DNA of 38,292 nt from Chara braunii (GCA_003427395.1 BFEA01000736.1:420094-458385), one strand, 5' to 3'. Shown: positions 18,937-29,441, numbered from the stretch's first letter. The notes: generated by a model not told the origin, from the letters alone. Program-made: numbers and translations.

Positions 18937-20474
18937 GTGCACTACACTGCGGTAGGCATCCAAAGTGCATTAGTGCAGATTGTGTACAGTGTTGTAGCTT
19001 ATGAACGACGGGAGGACACTAGAGAGGACGACCGGATCTTGCGATTGGCAAGGCGCCCAGTTGGCCATTTGGCATTAGGTCTAGAGGGTGACAGATATTT
19101 GTTCCGGCAGCGTAGGGAGAGGCAGCAGCAGCAGAGGAGAGCCAGGGCTGAAGAGGCAAGCAGGGCATTCGTAAGTGAAGCCGCAGCTTCAGCAACCATG
19201 GTCACTTCTGCGCAGCCGAGTTCCCAGGCTAGTAGTTCAGGATCTATAGGGTCAACGGTCGCGCAGACCCTGAGTCAGTCCACTGGCGTAATGGCAAGCC
19301 AGCCAATAGTGTTGACTTCCGATGAGATCGCCATACAACAAGCAGCATTGCAGGAGGCACAGCTACAAAAGGCCTTAGGAGAGAAAAAAGCGGAGAAAGA
19401 AAGAATGATTAGAAAAAGAGCCAGGATGCAGCGAAGACAAACGAACGTTAGCGAGTTAGAGGAGATGGACCTGACGCACGTGACTGACGATGTGAGGACC
19501 ATACGGTCTGCCCTGCTGAATGTAGTTGAAATGCAGGACCATCAGACAACCATCCTTCAGGACATTCAGCAAAGTCCGGCCCTGTTGGCTGGGCGAGCAC
19601 AGGTAGCGCCATCGATGCCCGGGCCTGGTGCCTGGCCCGTTGTTCAACCTCCTCCTTTTGTCCCACCGGTGACTGGGGTATCCCCATATGTAGCCCCATC
19701 ATCGGTCACGATCGTTTCCCTGGGCATGTTGCTATCAGGAGGGTTATCATCAGGATCTAGTTTGCAGGTTCCTGTACAGAGAGTGTTTACCCAATCTCCG
19801 TTGCAGATTGTGGTTGCCACGCAACCTGCTGTCTCACAGCCTGTACAGCCGCAGGGTACACAACCCCAGCAGCCTGTGTCACAGGGTCCACAGCCCGGAG
19901 TGGTGCAGGGACCGGGACAAACACAGTGGGTACCAAAGACGGCCATCGCTGCTCCTAAACCCTTCACGTGGGATAAGAGAGGCGAGGACCTCGACACTTG
20001 GTTGAGGGCAGTGCCGGTCTATGTCAAGTGTAAACTCACCTCGCCACACGAGGAAGTGTGGCTGCATCTTACCTAGAGGGTAGTGCAGCAAGATGGTTGA
20101 GTGGTTTAGTACAGCTGCAAGGATACGGTCATGACTTTCGCGCTTAGGCAGTCACCCAACAATTGGATGACTTCCCCAAGTTGGTGGAAGAAAGGTGGCA
20201 TGATCCTCAGGAGGCCCAAAAGGCCAATGATGCGATCCTGATATTGCATACGAGGCAGTTCAAGTCAGTAAGGGAAGCCACCGACACTGTAGAGTGTCTG
20301 ATCTGTGTCCCTGGGGTGCGCTATGAGCCCCAGGTTTTACTCACCTCCTACCTGAGATGCTTTCCTATGCCTCTCAGGAATCAGTTGGCAGGTGAGGCCA
20401 ACATCAATGTTCACACCTTCCCCTCGTTTAGCAAGAAGGCCCTAGACCTTGACGCGAAGATAGGGCATGGATAA
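18937..20474 (+). pseudogene. gag: Element 2 gag (N-terminal coiled coil and core), frameshifted
   Basis: The frame opens at a GTG (18937); the first in-frame ATG is 19198 (context ACCATGG), but the charged Gln/Arg-rich sequence upstream also looks coding. A coiled coil is likely (about residues 125-200: AALQEAQLQKALGEKKAEKE). A Pro/Gln/Val-rich linker follows, then the gag core APKPFTWDKRGEDLDTWLRA. A small deletion near 20060 shifts the frame, and the stop at 20076 follows. The core resumes in frame 3 at 20163 (after a TAG at about 20149) with WHDPQEAQKANDAILILHTR and LRCFPMPLRNQLAGEA. A further shift lies near 20472. Confidence 0.8.
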
Positions 20475-20918
20475 TCCCACAACAGATGGTAGGAAGAAAA
20501 CACTACCTCCCAACTGGAAGGCGAAGGGCCGCATTATGTTTGTCGATAACGATGGTTCAACCATCGAGTAAGACGACAACTTCCAGGAGGGAGTAGGTTC
20601 AGAGGCTGGCAGCGTCGAAGCTTCAGGGGGTGGAATAGTCGCTACCGTAGCTCAAAAAGGTAAGGAGTCAAGTTGACCCCAACGCTCCCCCCATGGGAGA
20701 AGGCGGGTCTCACAGAGGACGTGTGGAGAGATCGGTATACACGGCAGGCCTGTATTCGTTGTGGTCAATATGGCCATAACCAATTCAAGTGTCGCAACAA
20801 GAAGGTGACCGATAAGATCCCGCCTACGATGGGGCAGGCGTCGAGATCCTCCCATCCCGTTGGTAGCAATGTAGCTAGTACTTCTGGCACTGCTCCGGGA
20901 AACACGTCGGGCCAGTAG
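20475..20918 (+). pseudogene. gag: Element 2 gag C-terminus with zinc knuckle
   Basis: Between 20490 and 20672 one frame reads NWKAKGRIMFVDNDGSTIE, with a TAA after Glu; element 1 gag has a similar KGRTISGQ and DEG segment. The open frame 20673-20918 contains CIRCGQYGHNQFKC, a perfect CX2CX4HX4C knuckle, near 20756-20797. Gag therefore needs several repairs to be read through, unlike pol. Confidence 0.78.
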
Positions 20919-20947
20919 GAATAGTAGTTGTTCCTGCTAGGGTCGAG

Positions 20948-21310
20948 GTGGTGGAAACACCCTCACCAACTCGAGACATGGCCCAAGCTACTGACTCCAG
21001 CGTCATCCCGCAAACACATTCAGACCCATCGAGCCTCTGTTCGATGAATGTGTTTGAGTCCTTACAGGAGCTAGAGGAGGAGTGGTCTAGATCAGACCCG
21101 TTAGCTTCTTGGACAACATTGGTAAAAGCCCTTAAGGGTGAGATGTCCGTCAGCGAGGTGGTCATTAGCGGCCACAAGGCCGGGGCCTATTATGACACTT
21201 GCTAGACTAGGAACTTTATTAGTCGCGTGTGCGTTGAGAGGCTGCGCTTACAGGGGCAAGTGCAGCACCTGAGTCGACTTGTGGAGTCGACCTGTGCCAA
21301 CAAATAGCGC
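20948..21310 (+). pseudogene. pol: Element 2 aspartic protease, active site destroyed
   Basis: This is in the same frame as the downstream pol. The expected active site (D-T-G-A followed by TRNFIS) reads GAYYDTC, then TAG, then TRNFISRVCVERLRL at about 21182-21240, so the glycine is lost and translation stops. A second TAG lies just before RMVVND (21305-21307). The upstream acidic linker (SLQELEEEWSRSDP) is open. Confidence 0.78.
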
Positions 21311-24300
21311 ATGGTAGTCAACGACTACCTTCAAGATGTTGAGTGTTGTTTCCCATACGAGGCAGGGGAATTGAGACATCGCGTCTCGTTCCTAGTGAGT
21401 GACGAACTCCCCATGGACATGTTGTTAGGTATGTACTACCTCTCTATGGCGCAGCCCCAGTTTGACACGGACCGAAAAGTGGTCAAACACACTTTGCCAG
21501 GTGGAGGGACCGCCAGATTGCGTAAGTTCAAAGCTAGTACTCTGATTGAGTCCCACGGATGCATGTGTGCGGCCGCATTTTATAATTATTATAAGCAAAA
21601 TCAGGAGGAGGGTATGTACCTAGTTTATGTCACTGCTGCAGGCGAGCCGGTGAAAATGCCGCCGGAGATAGAGGGAGTAGTTGCTAAGTACCCTGATCTA
21701 TTTGAAGAGCCGACAGGGGTTGTTGAGAGGGAGGTCGTCCACGCGATAGAGATTATCCCAGGGTCTAGCATCCCAAAGGGTACGATCTATCGGATGTCTC
21801 CAGGCGAGCTCGATGAGCTTCACCAACAACTCAAGGTACTCGTAGAGAAGGGTTGGATCCGGCCGAGTGTCTCTCCTTATGGGTCTCCAGTACTATTCGT
21901 ACCTAAGAAGAAGGAGGGAACACTTAGGATGTGCATTGACTATAGGGGCCTCAATGCCATCACTGTTAAGAACAGAGAGCCCCTACCGTGCATCGACGAT
22001 TTGCTAGATAGAGAGCAAGGGTGTTCATACTTCAGTAAGATAGATCTGAAGTCCGGGTACCATGAGGATCAACACAAAACCGCATTTCAGACCAGGTACG
22101 GTCTGTACGAGTTTGTGGTGATGCCTTTCGGTCTTTGCAATGCTCAGCACACTATGAATCGGATCTTTCATGACTACTTGGATAAGTTTGTCATCATGTG
22201 CCTACTTATTTTTAGTAAGACTGTCGAGGAGCACGTTGCACACTTGGACAAAGTCCTGAGTCTTCTGCGACAGCACAAGTTCAAGATCAAAGGTGAGAAG
22301 TGCGAGTTTGGCCGCACCCGTGTCTTGTATCTGGGTCATGAGATTTTTGCGGAGGGATTGAAGCCCGATGATGCGAACGTGGCCAGCATTCGTGACTCGC
22401 TGTGCCGTCAGTCTGTGATTGAGATGAGATCTTTCTTAGGGATGACCAGCTACTATCGCAATTTCGTGAAGAACTATAGCATAGTTGCCGCCCCTTTGAC
22501 TAATCTGACCCGGCTTGACACCCCATGGGAGTGGACTGAGAGATGCGAGGCTGCTTTCAAACATCTGAAGCATGCGTTGACGCATTACAAGGTCTTGAAA
22601 CTTCCTGATCCTGATAAGCCATTTACAGTAACTACGGATGCTAGCCAATATGGCATAGGCGCCGTACTTGCACAACAGGAGGGGAAAAAGTTGACGCCAG
22701 TTGAGTACATGTCCAAGAAAATACCGTCTCATAAGTTGGCTAAGTCTACCTATGAGAAGGAACTCTATGCGGTTTACAAGGCTCTGACCCATTGGAGGCA
22801 CTACCTCCTTGGGAGGTTCTTCATCCTCGGGACTGATCATCAGATCCTGAGATGGATGAGAACTCAGCCGGTACTCTCTGACGCTCTCAAGCGTTGGATC
22901 GAAGTCATTGAGCAGTATGACTTCGAGCCCCAGTACATCAAGGGCGAGTACAACAAGGTTGCTGACGCCTTGTCGCGTAAACCTGATTTCTCAGGTGCGC
23001 TGATTACTGAGTTCAATCTTGTGGAAAATGTTACTCAGTCTTTGGTGGAAGCCTATCGCGAGGACCCGTTTATGGTCGAGATCATACGCAGACTCGAGGC
23101 GAAGGACAAAGGGACTTCTGCCGAGTTTGAGTTGGTCAACGGCCTGCTGTTCCTTGAGAAGGCAGGGAATAAACGTTTGTGTGTGCCTAATTGGGAGTCT
23201 TTGCGTAGTTTATTTTTAGGGGAGTGTCATGATGCCACCGGCCATTTTGGGTACAAGAAGACCGCAGCTAACCTGCTGCAGCGGTTCTGGTGGCCCACAA
23301 TGATGAGAGATGCCCAACTGTGCGTGGAGACTTGTCAGGTCTGTCAGAGAGACAAGCCACGTACTCAGGCTCCTCTTGGGCTCTTGAAGCCCCTTCCGGT
23401 TTTGGAAAGGCCTGGTGAGAGTTTGTCCATGGACTTCATGGATACGCTGGTTACCAGCAAGAGTGGGATGAGACACATTTTCGTCATTGTGGATAGATTT
23501 AGTAAGTATGCTAGATTAATAGCCATGCTGGAGACTGCGAAGACCGAGTACGTAATCAGATTGTTCAAAGAGAACTGGGTCAGGGATTTTGGATTGCCCA
23601 AATCCATAGTGAGCGACAGAGATGTCCGCTTCACTAGCGGATTGTGGAAGGCCGCTGCTGCAGAGCAGGGAACCCAGTTGCAGATGACTTCTAGGAATCA
23701 CCCAGAGGCCAACGGTCAGGCCGAGCAACTGAATCGCGCTGTACAACACCGATTGAGGCATTACATCAAGCCCAACCAGGTGGATTGGGATGAGAAGCTT
23801 GCTCTCATCGCCAGTCTGTACAACAACGTTGTACACAGCGCCACCGGCGTGAGCCCAAGCAGTTTGCTATCGACTTTCAAGCCTAGACTACCCTTAGACT
23901 TTCTCCTTTCTGAGAATCAGTCAACTGCTGCACCAGGCACTTTAGAGTTTGCCTACAGGTATGAACAGAAGATGGAGGCGGTAGAACAGATGCAGAAGGC
24001 ACGGGCAGCAATGATAGAGTCTGAGAATAGACACCGCCGACCTTCTACGTTTCAGGTTGGGGACAGAGTCTGGGTAAAGTCCTCAGAACTGGGACAGGAG
24101 TACGGGATTTCTCACAAACTGATGCCACGATACTTTGGGCCACGGGAAGTCTTACATATTGTCGGGACTGAACCAGATGGACCATCCTATGTAATTCGGT
24201 TCCCTGGTCATCTCCGTACTTACCCTGTCTTTCACGCCTCCAAGCTTGCACCTTTCAAAGAAACAGATCAGTTTCCATCTCGTCGCTCAATGCTGCCCCC

Positions 24301-24547
24301 AACCATGGATGGAGAGGTGGATATCGATGATATCGTGGACCACAGAGAGCTGCCAGTTCCAAGACCAACAGGCAGGGGACGTCCTCCGAAACCGAAGCTG
24401 CAGTACCACGTTCGGTTCCGACATCATACTGATCCTAAGGAGGACCGCTGGTTCACCAGGGAGGAACTTATGCAGACCGCTCCTCAAGTTGTAGCGCATT
24501 ACAAGAAATCTCTGCAGAAAGGAAAGCGCCCGATGGTCGAAGACTGA
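21311..24547 (+). CDS. pol: Element 2 pol (RT-RNase H-integrase), 1078 codons open; RT lacks catalytic DD
   Basis: The start at 21311 (ATG, RMVVND context) follows a stop, so it is a remnant reading frame in phase with the protease. RT (about residues 150-345): [50 protein letters not shown]. Against element 1 it lacks three short segments: six residues after KSGYH, PATF after NA, and DDI in the catalytic loop, which reads FVIMCLLIFSK. RNase H is intact by motif: TTDASQYGIGAVLAQ, EKELYAVYKAL, GTDHQIL, VADALSRK. Integrase has the HHCC pattern (GECHDATGHFGYKK, CQVCQ) and DDE regions (SMDFMDTLV, SIVSDRDVRF, HPEANGQAEQLNR). The C-terminal chromo-like tail ends before 24547. The RT cannot polymerise as it stands; RNase H and integrase motifs are complete. 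Confidence 0.93.
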   Translation: MVVNDYLQDVECCFPYEAGELRHRVSFLVSDELPMDMLLGMYYLSMAQPQFDTDRKVVKHTLPGGGTARLRKFKASTLIESHGCMCAAAFYNYYKQNQEEGMYLVYVTAAGEPVKMPPEIEGVVAKYPDLFEEPTGVVEREVVHAIEIIPGSSIPKGTIYRMSPGELDELHQQLKVLVEKGWIRPSVSPYGSPVLFVPKKKEGTLRMCIDYRGLNAITVKNREPLPCIDDLLDREQGCSYFSKIDLKSGYHEDQHKTAFQTRYGLYEFVVMPFGLCNAQHTMNRIFHDYLDKFVIMCLLIFSKTVEEHVAHLDKVLSLLRQHKFKIKGEKCEFGRTRVLYLGHEIFAEGLKPDDANVASIRDSLCRQSVIEMRSFLGMTSYYRNFVKNYSIVAAPLTNLTRLDTPWEWTERCEAAFKHLKHALTHYKVLKLPDPDKPFTVTTDASQYGIGAVLAQQEGKKLTPVEYMSKKIPSHKLAKSTYEKELYAVYKALTHWRHYLLGRFFILGTDHQILRWMRTQPVLSDALKRWIEVIEQYDFEPQYIKGEYNKVADALSRKPDFSGALITEFNLVENVTQSLVEAYREDPFMVEIIRRLEAKDKGTSAEFELVNGLLFLEKAGNKRLCVPNWESLRSLFLGECHDATGHFGYKKTAANLLQRFWWPTMMRDAQLCVETCQVCQRDKPRTQAPLGLLKPLPVLERPGESLSMDFMDTLVTSKSGMRHIFVIVDRFSKYARLIAMLETAKTEYVIRLFKENWVRDFGLPKSIVSDRDVRFTSGLWKAAAAEQGTQLQMTSRNHPEANGQAEQLNRAVQHRLRHYIKPNQVDWDEKLALIASLYNNVVHSATGVSPSSLLSTFKPRLPLDFLLSENQSTAAPGTLEFAYRYEQKMEAVEQMQKARAAMIESENRHRRPSTFQVGDRVWVKSSELGQEYGISHKLMPRYFGPREVLHIVGTEPDGPSYVIRFPGHLRTYPVFHASKLAPFKETDQFPSRRSMLPPTMDGEVDIDDIVDHRELPVPRPTGRGRPPKPKLQYHVRFRHHTDPKEDRWFTREELMQTAPQVVAHYKKSLQKGKRPMVED

Positions 24548-24570
24548 GCTTCTCAGAGGACTGTTGAAGC

Positions 24571-24584
24571 TAAGAAGGAGGGAA
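24571..24584 (+). other. Element 2 polypurine tract
   Basis: TAAGAAGGAGGGAA lies immediately before the LTR start TGCGAGG at 24585, 24 bases after the pol stop. Confidence 0.75.
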
Positions 24585-25599
24585 TGCGAGGCCACTGCCT
24601 CTATGAGCCCCATTCGACCCCTTTTTGGAGCAAGTCGGCCGCCCTAAGTGAAGGCAGGCTCGACGAGGCCCTCAGGGCCCTATTTTGACCACTGCGCAAC
24701 TAAGGAAATTCAGCCAGTTGCGCAGCGCCAGTTGGTTGAGAGAACCCAGGCCCTGGGCCGCCTGTGTGAATGTATGGAAAGCAGGCCCTGGGCTGGATAC
24801 GGGTACTGGGCCAAACACAGGCCAAAGGCAGTTGGGTGCATGCAACCACCTCAGGCCCAAGGCCTGTTCTCTATCGTGCTGGGCCTCAGACTACCGGGCC
24901 CTACTGGAAGCTTCCTGGGACTGAACGCAGGCAGGCCACTTCGATATAGCAAAGGGCCTGCCTCCACATTGGGCATTCGGGTGCTGGGAGCATGCTGCGC
25001 AAGCGCTGCTGCGCTGAAGCTCGCTGGCACTCACGCGCTCACGGGCGAGCAGGAAGGAGCAGGCAGCCATAGCCGAGCTGCGCTGCTCTAAGTTGGGTGT
25101 GGCGCAGGGTGGTCCTTGGGTGCAAGTGGCATCTGTGTGTTGGGGAACGAGGTTGTGAGTGAGGCGAGAGACATACCTGGTGCTGGAANGGGTGTGGCGC
25201 AGGGTGGTCCTTGGGTGCAAGTGGCATCTGTGTGTTGGGGAACGAGGTTGTGAGTGAGGCGAGAGACATACCTGGTGCTGGAAGCGTGCGACATTGGTCG
25301 CTGTATGTTCGTACCTCGGGAAAGCTGTTGTCATCATCATTCGGCATTGTAGTCTAGGCTAGATAGGATCTGCCATCTGTAGTCTGGGCGCCAAGCGCCA
25401 GGTAGGATATCAACATTGGTTCTTCATTGATGATGATGATGAGACTTTACCAGCATTGTCAATTATGAGCTCTTGGTGTCTTCTTATTTGGTGAAACTTG
25501 TGATGCAATTTTGCTGTTGGTTTGAGGTCACGACTATCTGGTCTTGTGTATATGATGCTCTTTGACTGCTGAAGTTTGCTATTGCTCATCTTCCTTGCA
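24585..25599 (+). repeat. Element 2 3' LTR
   Basis: It starts TGCGAGG after the polypurine tract and ends CCTTGCA. Its front half matches 16759-16371 inverted; its back half matches 17222-17718. The U3 side holds repeated CAGGCCC/GGGCCTG-type palindromic motifs (24749-24900). The minus-strand and plus-strand ORFs through it are LTR shadows. Confidence 0.88.
25095..25283 (+). repeat. 94-bp tandem duplication in the 3' LTR, joined by one N
   Basis: 25095-25188 and 25190-25283 (starting GGGTGTGGCGCAGGGTGGTC) read as identical, separated by N at 25189. The 5' LTR has one copy. The N junction suggests an assembly join. Confidence 0.9.
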
Positions 25600-26990
25600 T
25601 CTTCAGTTCCGTGAGGAATTCTGATGTGACCCTCAGCCAAAAGTTGTTTTTATTGCAATTCTACACAACATATTTGTTTCCCATATTTTTTTGGATTTTC
25701 CTTTTTTTTTTCTTTGCGCTCGGGCTGCCCAGGACCATGCCCGGGGGTCATGCCCGGCCGGGCGCCCGGTCGCCAAACCGGGTGTGACGTCAGGACCTGG
25801 TCGCCCGGGATATCTCCCTAGACCTGTGCATATTACACACCCTGCAGACTACCAATGAACAGTGAACACCAAAAAGAAGACAAGACCCACATTGATGTCG
25901 ACTACTCCACGTCCTCTGACAAGTCATATAATGTTAGTCCCAGCAGCGTGGTCCATGCATGTTCAGGGTTTACTAGGATACTTCAAGAGAACAATAGAAA
26001 ACCCAACCGCATGATTACAAAGGATATGATCACACTCGATACCATTTGCATAGAGTATGGCATCCATAGCAATCAGGAATGCACTCATCAGAGTGCTCAC
26101 ATCAAAACAGTTGATGAATCAAATTGCAAAGAACATCAATTGAAAGTTTGAGACAATCAAAACCAGTCACCATAAGAAAACCATCACCAAACTGAAACAA
26201 TCAGAAGAATCCTTGGGGGTGTACCAGGCTGCTGACCCTATGGCAGACACCCATAACTATTGCTTTATTGTCCATGAGTTCAAAGCACTGCTAAAATACG
26301 GTGCTAAGGAGTTGACCAGGAGCTTTTCACCCTCTTTTTTATTATCAGAATCATTCATGGGGAGAGGGGAGGTGGAGGAAACAAGAACACTTGAGGATGC
26401 CACATACCGTTTCCTGGGGAACGATGCTTACAAGCTGGCGGAGGCGCCTGAGAGTGAACTCCCTGATATCTTGGCCATCAAGGAAGATAACGCCTGCAAA
26501 TTACGTCCTCCACACACAACTCCCCTTACTTCAAGACAATCCAGTGTGGTGGCACCCAAGAAGTAGGGTCTACACATGCAACCCAACTACACCAGACAGC
26601 CAATAGCATGAACATGGGAGCTCAAGCATGCCTGTTTAACATTCTCCATTGAAACATAAATAGCAGGCAAGCCATCACCAATGGTAGCCCATTCTGCTGC
26701 TAGTTCCACCACTCGCCCAGCGCTCCTGGATCACCCCACGGTCTTCCTCACCTTGTTGAAAACATGGGAAAGCAAGGAAAAGTTAAAAATGATGGGCAAA
26801 GGGTGGATATAAAAGGCAAGAACAGAGAAGAACAGCACTCTCTCTGACTTCCCTCTCTTGCACAAGCGAGACCACATCTATGAGCACACGTGAGAGACAA
26901 AGTGCGGAAGCCAAACAACCGGCATGGCAACGGGGATGGAGGAAGGGAAGGCAGAGAAGGAAGCATGAAGAGAAGGGGGGGGGGGCCGGG
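25600..26990. other. No recognisable gene; GC-rich patch at 25715-25815
   Basis: A T-rich start gives way to a GC-rich segment with repeated CCCGG/GGGCG motifs (CATGCCCGG twice). Open frames at 25855-26151 and 26213-26566 (plus) are 98 and 117 codons without motifs I know; the second begins GVYQAADPMADTHNY. They may be chance, or exons of an unknown gene. Confidence 0.35.
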
Positions 26991-27014
26991 GAGAGAGAGA
27001 GAGAGAGAGAGAGN

Positions 27015-27099
<85 letters not shown>
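26991..27099. repeat. (GA)n microsatellite
   Basis: About 54 GA units with one N at 27014, preceded by a G-run (26975-26990). Ser-Leu and Arg-Glu ORFs here are artefacts. Confidence 0.97.
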
Positions 27100-27103
<4 letters not shown>

Positions 27104-27880
27104 CACACAAACGCAGCCACAAGCATGCATGAGCAGTCCAATGCACACCAACACCCACCAACAGACAAACAGAAAGAACAGAAATTGAAGTTATTATTCA
27201 TCTCATCATCTGCGTTAGTTTAAAAAGGAAAGCTATGTGTCATGACACAAATTGGCAGTTCATATACAACAGTGCACATGACAAACATACTAATGCTCCT
27301 GAAAGGATTTCACGCTGCAGACACCTGAAAGTCCGGCACCAAGACCCCAAAGTTCAGGAAGTCTCCAAGCCCCATGTCCCAGCAGGGTAGGTCNGGTAGG
27401 TTAGNAGGGGCGTCCTAGGTCTAAGTTGGGCCTATGTCCGGAAAATTCGAGTCAGCTAACAGTCAGTCCGGTACCCGACAGAAAGGTCCGGAAAGTCCAG
27501 TCCAGTNCCCAAGTCCACAAAAATTGCAGGATGTCCNAGGAAAGTCCGNGAAGCTTCCAGACGGACAAAATGATTGCAGCAGACAGGCCGCGGCTGACCG
27601 GAACCNGTCTGAAGTCAGCCAAGTCAAGTCCAACTTCTATATTTAGCTGCTACCGTGCAGCAGCCCGGAAGTTGTTCATTCGTGAAGTTGCAGAAGCGCT
27701 GCTGCTGCTTGTGTGACCAAGCGACTTGGGCAAGACAAGACAGCGCTCGAGGAAGAACAGAGCACCAACGTCAACCATAGCTAGGGTATTGATAGAGAAG
27801 CAGGGCAGCCGTAGCCACTAAGGTCTGAGTCTGAGCTTAGCGGATGTATCCAGTGCATGATCCAAGGCAGGAGAGGGAGA

Positions 27881-27961
<81 letters not shown>

Positions 27962-28186
27962 GAGAGGGAGCTGTAGTCAGTTACATACCTGGTTCGAGTC
28001 TGAGTCTGTGTGAGCGGCAGAGACCGCAAAAGACATGAACACTTTCTTGGTATAATAAAGATATTTTGCGTACCAATCTCTCGTGCGATTCTTGTGTCTC
28101 GGCTATTGGTTCCAAGAGTGAACACTCATCTGGATGCTCGTTGCATGTGTGGGCGAGGTTGAGGGTGATTGACTTGCCTATCATTG
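27100..28186. other. No recognisable gene; TCCGG-rich patch and AATAAA-like signal
   Basis: 27370-27640 has many (G)TCCGG and AAGTCCA motifs and several Ns. Near 27640 is TATATTTAG, and near 28052-28058 AATAAAG. A region with a TATA-like box and a later polyadenylation-like signal is compatible with a solo LTR, but no second copy or terminal TG...CA pair was found. Confidence 0.3.
27885..27959. repeat. (GA)n microsatellite
   Basis: About 37 GA units, purines on the plus strand. Confidence 0.97.
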
Positions 28187-28190
28187 CACT

Positions 28191-28840
28191 TGTTATGATC
28201 CTGGCCAATTTTGAAGTACACATTTATGAGAAAGTACCATGCCGTCCAATTGCAAAAAGAAATNAATGAACTTGAGAGGAGAGAGAGGGAAAGATGAAGA
28301 AGAAGAAGAAAGAAAGAAGAAGAAGATGATGTACACCAGCATAGACCAATGATAACTCCCTTCTTCTTNGCCAACCACTCTNCTCCTCCCTATCTCCTCC
28401 CCTCTCATTCAAACAAGAAATAATAATCATAATGTTGAATGCCTGAACCAGAATCAATGTCCGAATCCCTCTTCTACTGCAGGTATCACATGAGGTCCAC
28501 CCTAGCCATGGCCATCTTCTTCTTCCTCTTCATGAAGGCCGAGGCTATGGCGGACTACTAGGGCCTTGCCCTCCTATGCAAAAGACAACGCAAAGAAGCT
28601 ATGGCTGCTTGTACTCAGGCTGCCGTGCCTGACTCATTCTTGAAGCCTCTTGGTGTAGCTCTACCCTCATTGGGGCTTTCCAGGTGCAGCGTCCACCAAG
28701 GTGATGAAGATGCGTCCACCATAGCCAGGTAAGTACCCCTGGCAATCCCTTCTCCTAGTCCCCCTTGTTCCTCCTCCTCCTACCCTCGCTCTTCCACCAT
28801 AGCTATGGTGGAGAGCTGGGCGCTCCTCCTGCCCCAAGCG
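28191..28840 (-). repeat. Element C 3' LTR, truncated
   Basis: It aligns with 36040-36690 of the 5' LTR from the shared terminus TGTTATGATCCTGG. At about 28840 it passes directly into pol (the connection before integrase), so the LTR start, polypurine tract and integrase have been deleted. Ns occur at 28264, 28370 and 28382. Confidence 0.87.
28482..28729 (+). other. Antisense exon-like block in element C 3' LTR
   Basis: On the plus strand, CTTCTACTGCAG is followed by the ATG at 28490 (MRSTLAMAIFFFLFMKAEAM) and a TAG after ADY. Homology continues LLCKRQRKEAMAACTQAAVP to AGCCAGGTAAGTACC at about 28730. This copy and B share the TAG; the 5' LTR copy has TAC there. Confidence 0.45.
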
Positions 28841-28859
28841 CTGACAGTCATTCTTTCCG

Positions 28860-29437
28860 TAGCGTCGAAAGACCAGACCTTCACATTCATGAAAATCAGG
28901 CTGACTGCGGGGGTCAGCCCGTAGCTGCTCAAGGATTGAACTGAGATCCGGATGTTCCAAGAGTTCCTCCTTTAGTTTCGTCCGGAGGTCGTAGGAGTTC
29001 ACAAGGCAAGTCATATACTCTAGGTGGGGAGACAACGCATAAGCAACTTGATTATAACAGCCCTTCTTGTATTTCAGTTCAAAATACAAAATGTTGATCT
29101 CATGCAACCAGCAAGTCAATGTAGTGGATAAGGTAGTTTGCTCCTTAATCCATTTCAAAGTCTCGTGATATGAAAAAACTTTGAAATGGCGTCCCAAAAG
29201 ATAGTGCCTCCAACGATTTAGAGCCTCGCGCAAGGCGTAAAGCTCGCGCATGTAGGTGGAGGTAGCTACCTTTTCGTTGGGCATGCATCTGCTGTAGTAT
29301 TCGAGCGGACGCAAAGCCATCATCATCATCTTGTTGCAGCACTGCGCCAATTCCATATTGGCTTGCATCCGTAGCGACTTCAAAGGTGAGTTTAAAATCT
29401 GCAATGCGGAGTACAGGATATTTCACCAAAGCCTCTT
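28860..29437 (-). pseudogene. pol: Element C pol: RNase H and connection
   Basis: The minus strand shows LTFEVATDASQYGIGAVLQQ (first Asp) and YMRELYALREALNRWRHYLL (Glu). The third motif is FSYHETL, with Asp replaced by Tyr, and the fourth is NQVAYALSPH, where ADALSR is expected. The connection ends QPDFHECEGLVFRRYG, after which the frame runs into the 3' LTR. A frameshift lies near the GIGAVLQQ motif. Confidence 0.83.
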
Positions 29438-29441
29438 TTAA

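Larger units (their letters stand above)
16371..25599 (+). mobile_element. Element 2: Ty3/gypsy retrotransposon with largely open pol
   Basis: The order is 5' LTR (front half inverted), PBS, leader, gag, protease, RT, RNase H, integrase, polypurine tract, 3' LTR, all on the plus strand apart from the inverted block. The LTR copies differ by scattered substitutions and a 94-bp duplication. Four-base flanks (TCTT) match once the inversion is undone. Gag and protease carry stops, but pol from 21311 to 24547 is open. It is the same broad lineage as element 1 (shared RT, IN and tail motifs). Confidence 0.88.

Noticed and set aside
24648-25091. 147-codon plus-strand frame also found inverted at 16366-16611
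   Set aside because: It is LTR sequence; its repetition reflects the duplicated LTR, and it shows no protein motif.
26213-26566. 117-codon plus-strand frame beginning GVYQAADPMADTHNY
   Set aside because: No recognisable domain, no splice context and no second copy. Kept only as a remark in the unassigned region.
26748-27201. Several overlapping frames rich in SerLeu or ArgGlu
   Set aside because: Artefacts of the (GA)n microsatellite.
27370-28160. Possible solo LTR with TATA-like and AATAAA-like signals
   Set aside because: No terminal TG...CA pair, target duplication or second copy could be identified in the window.
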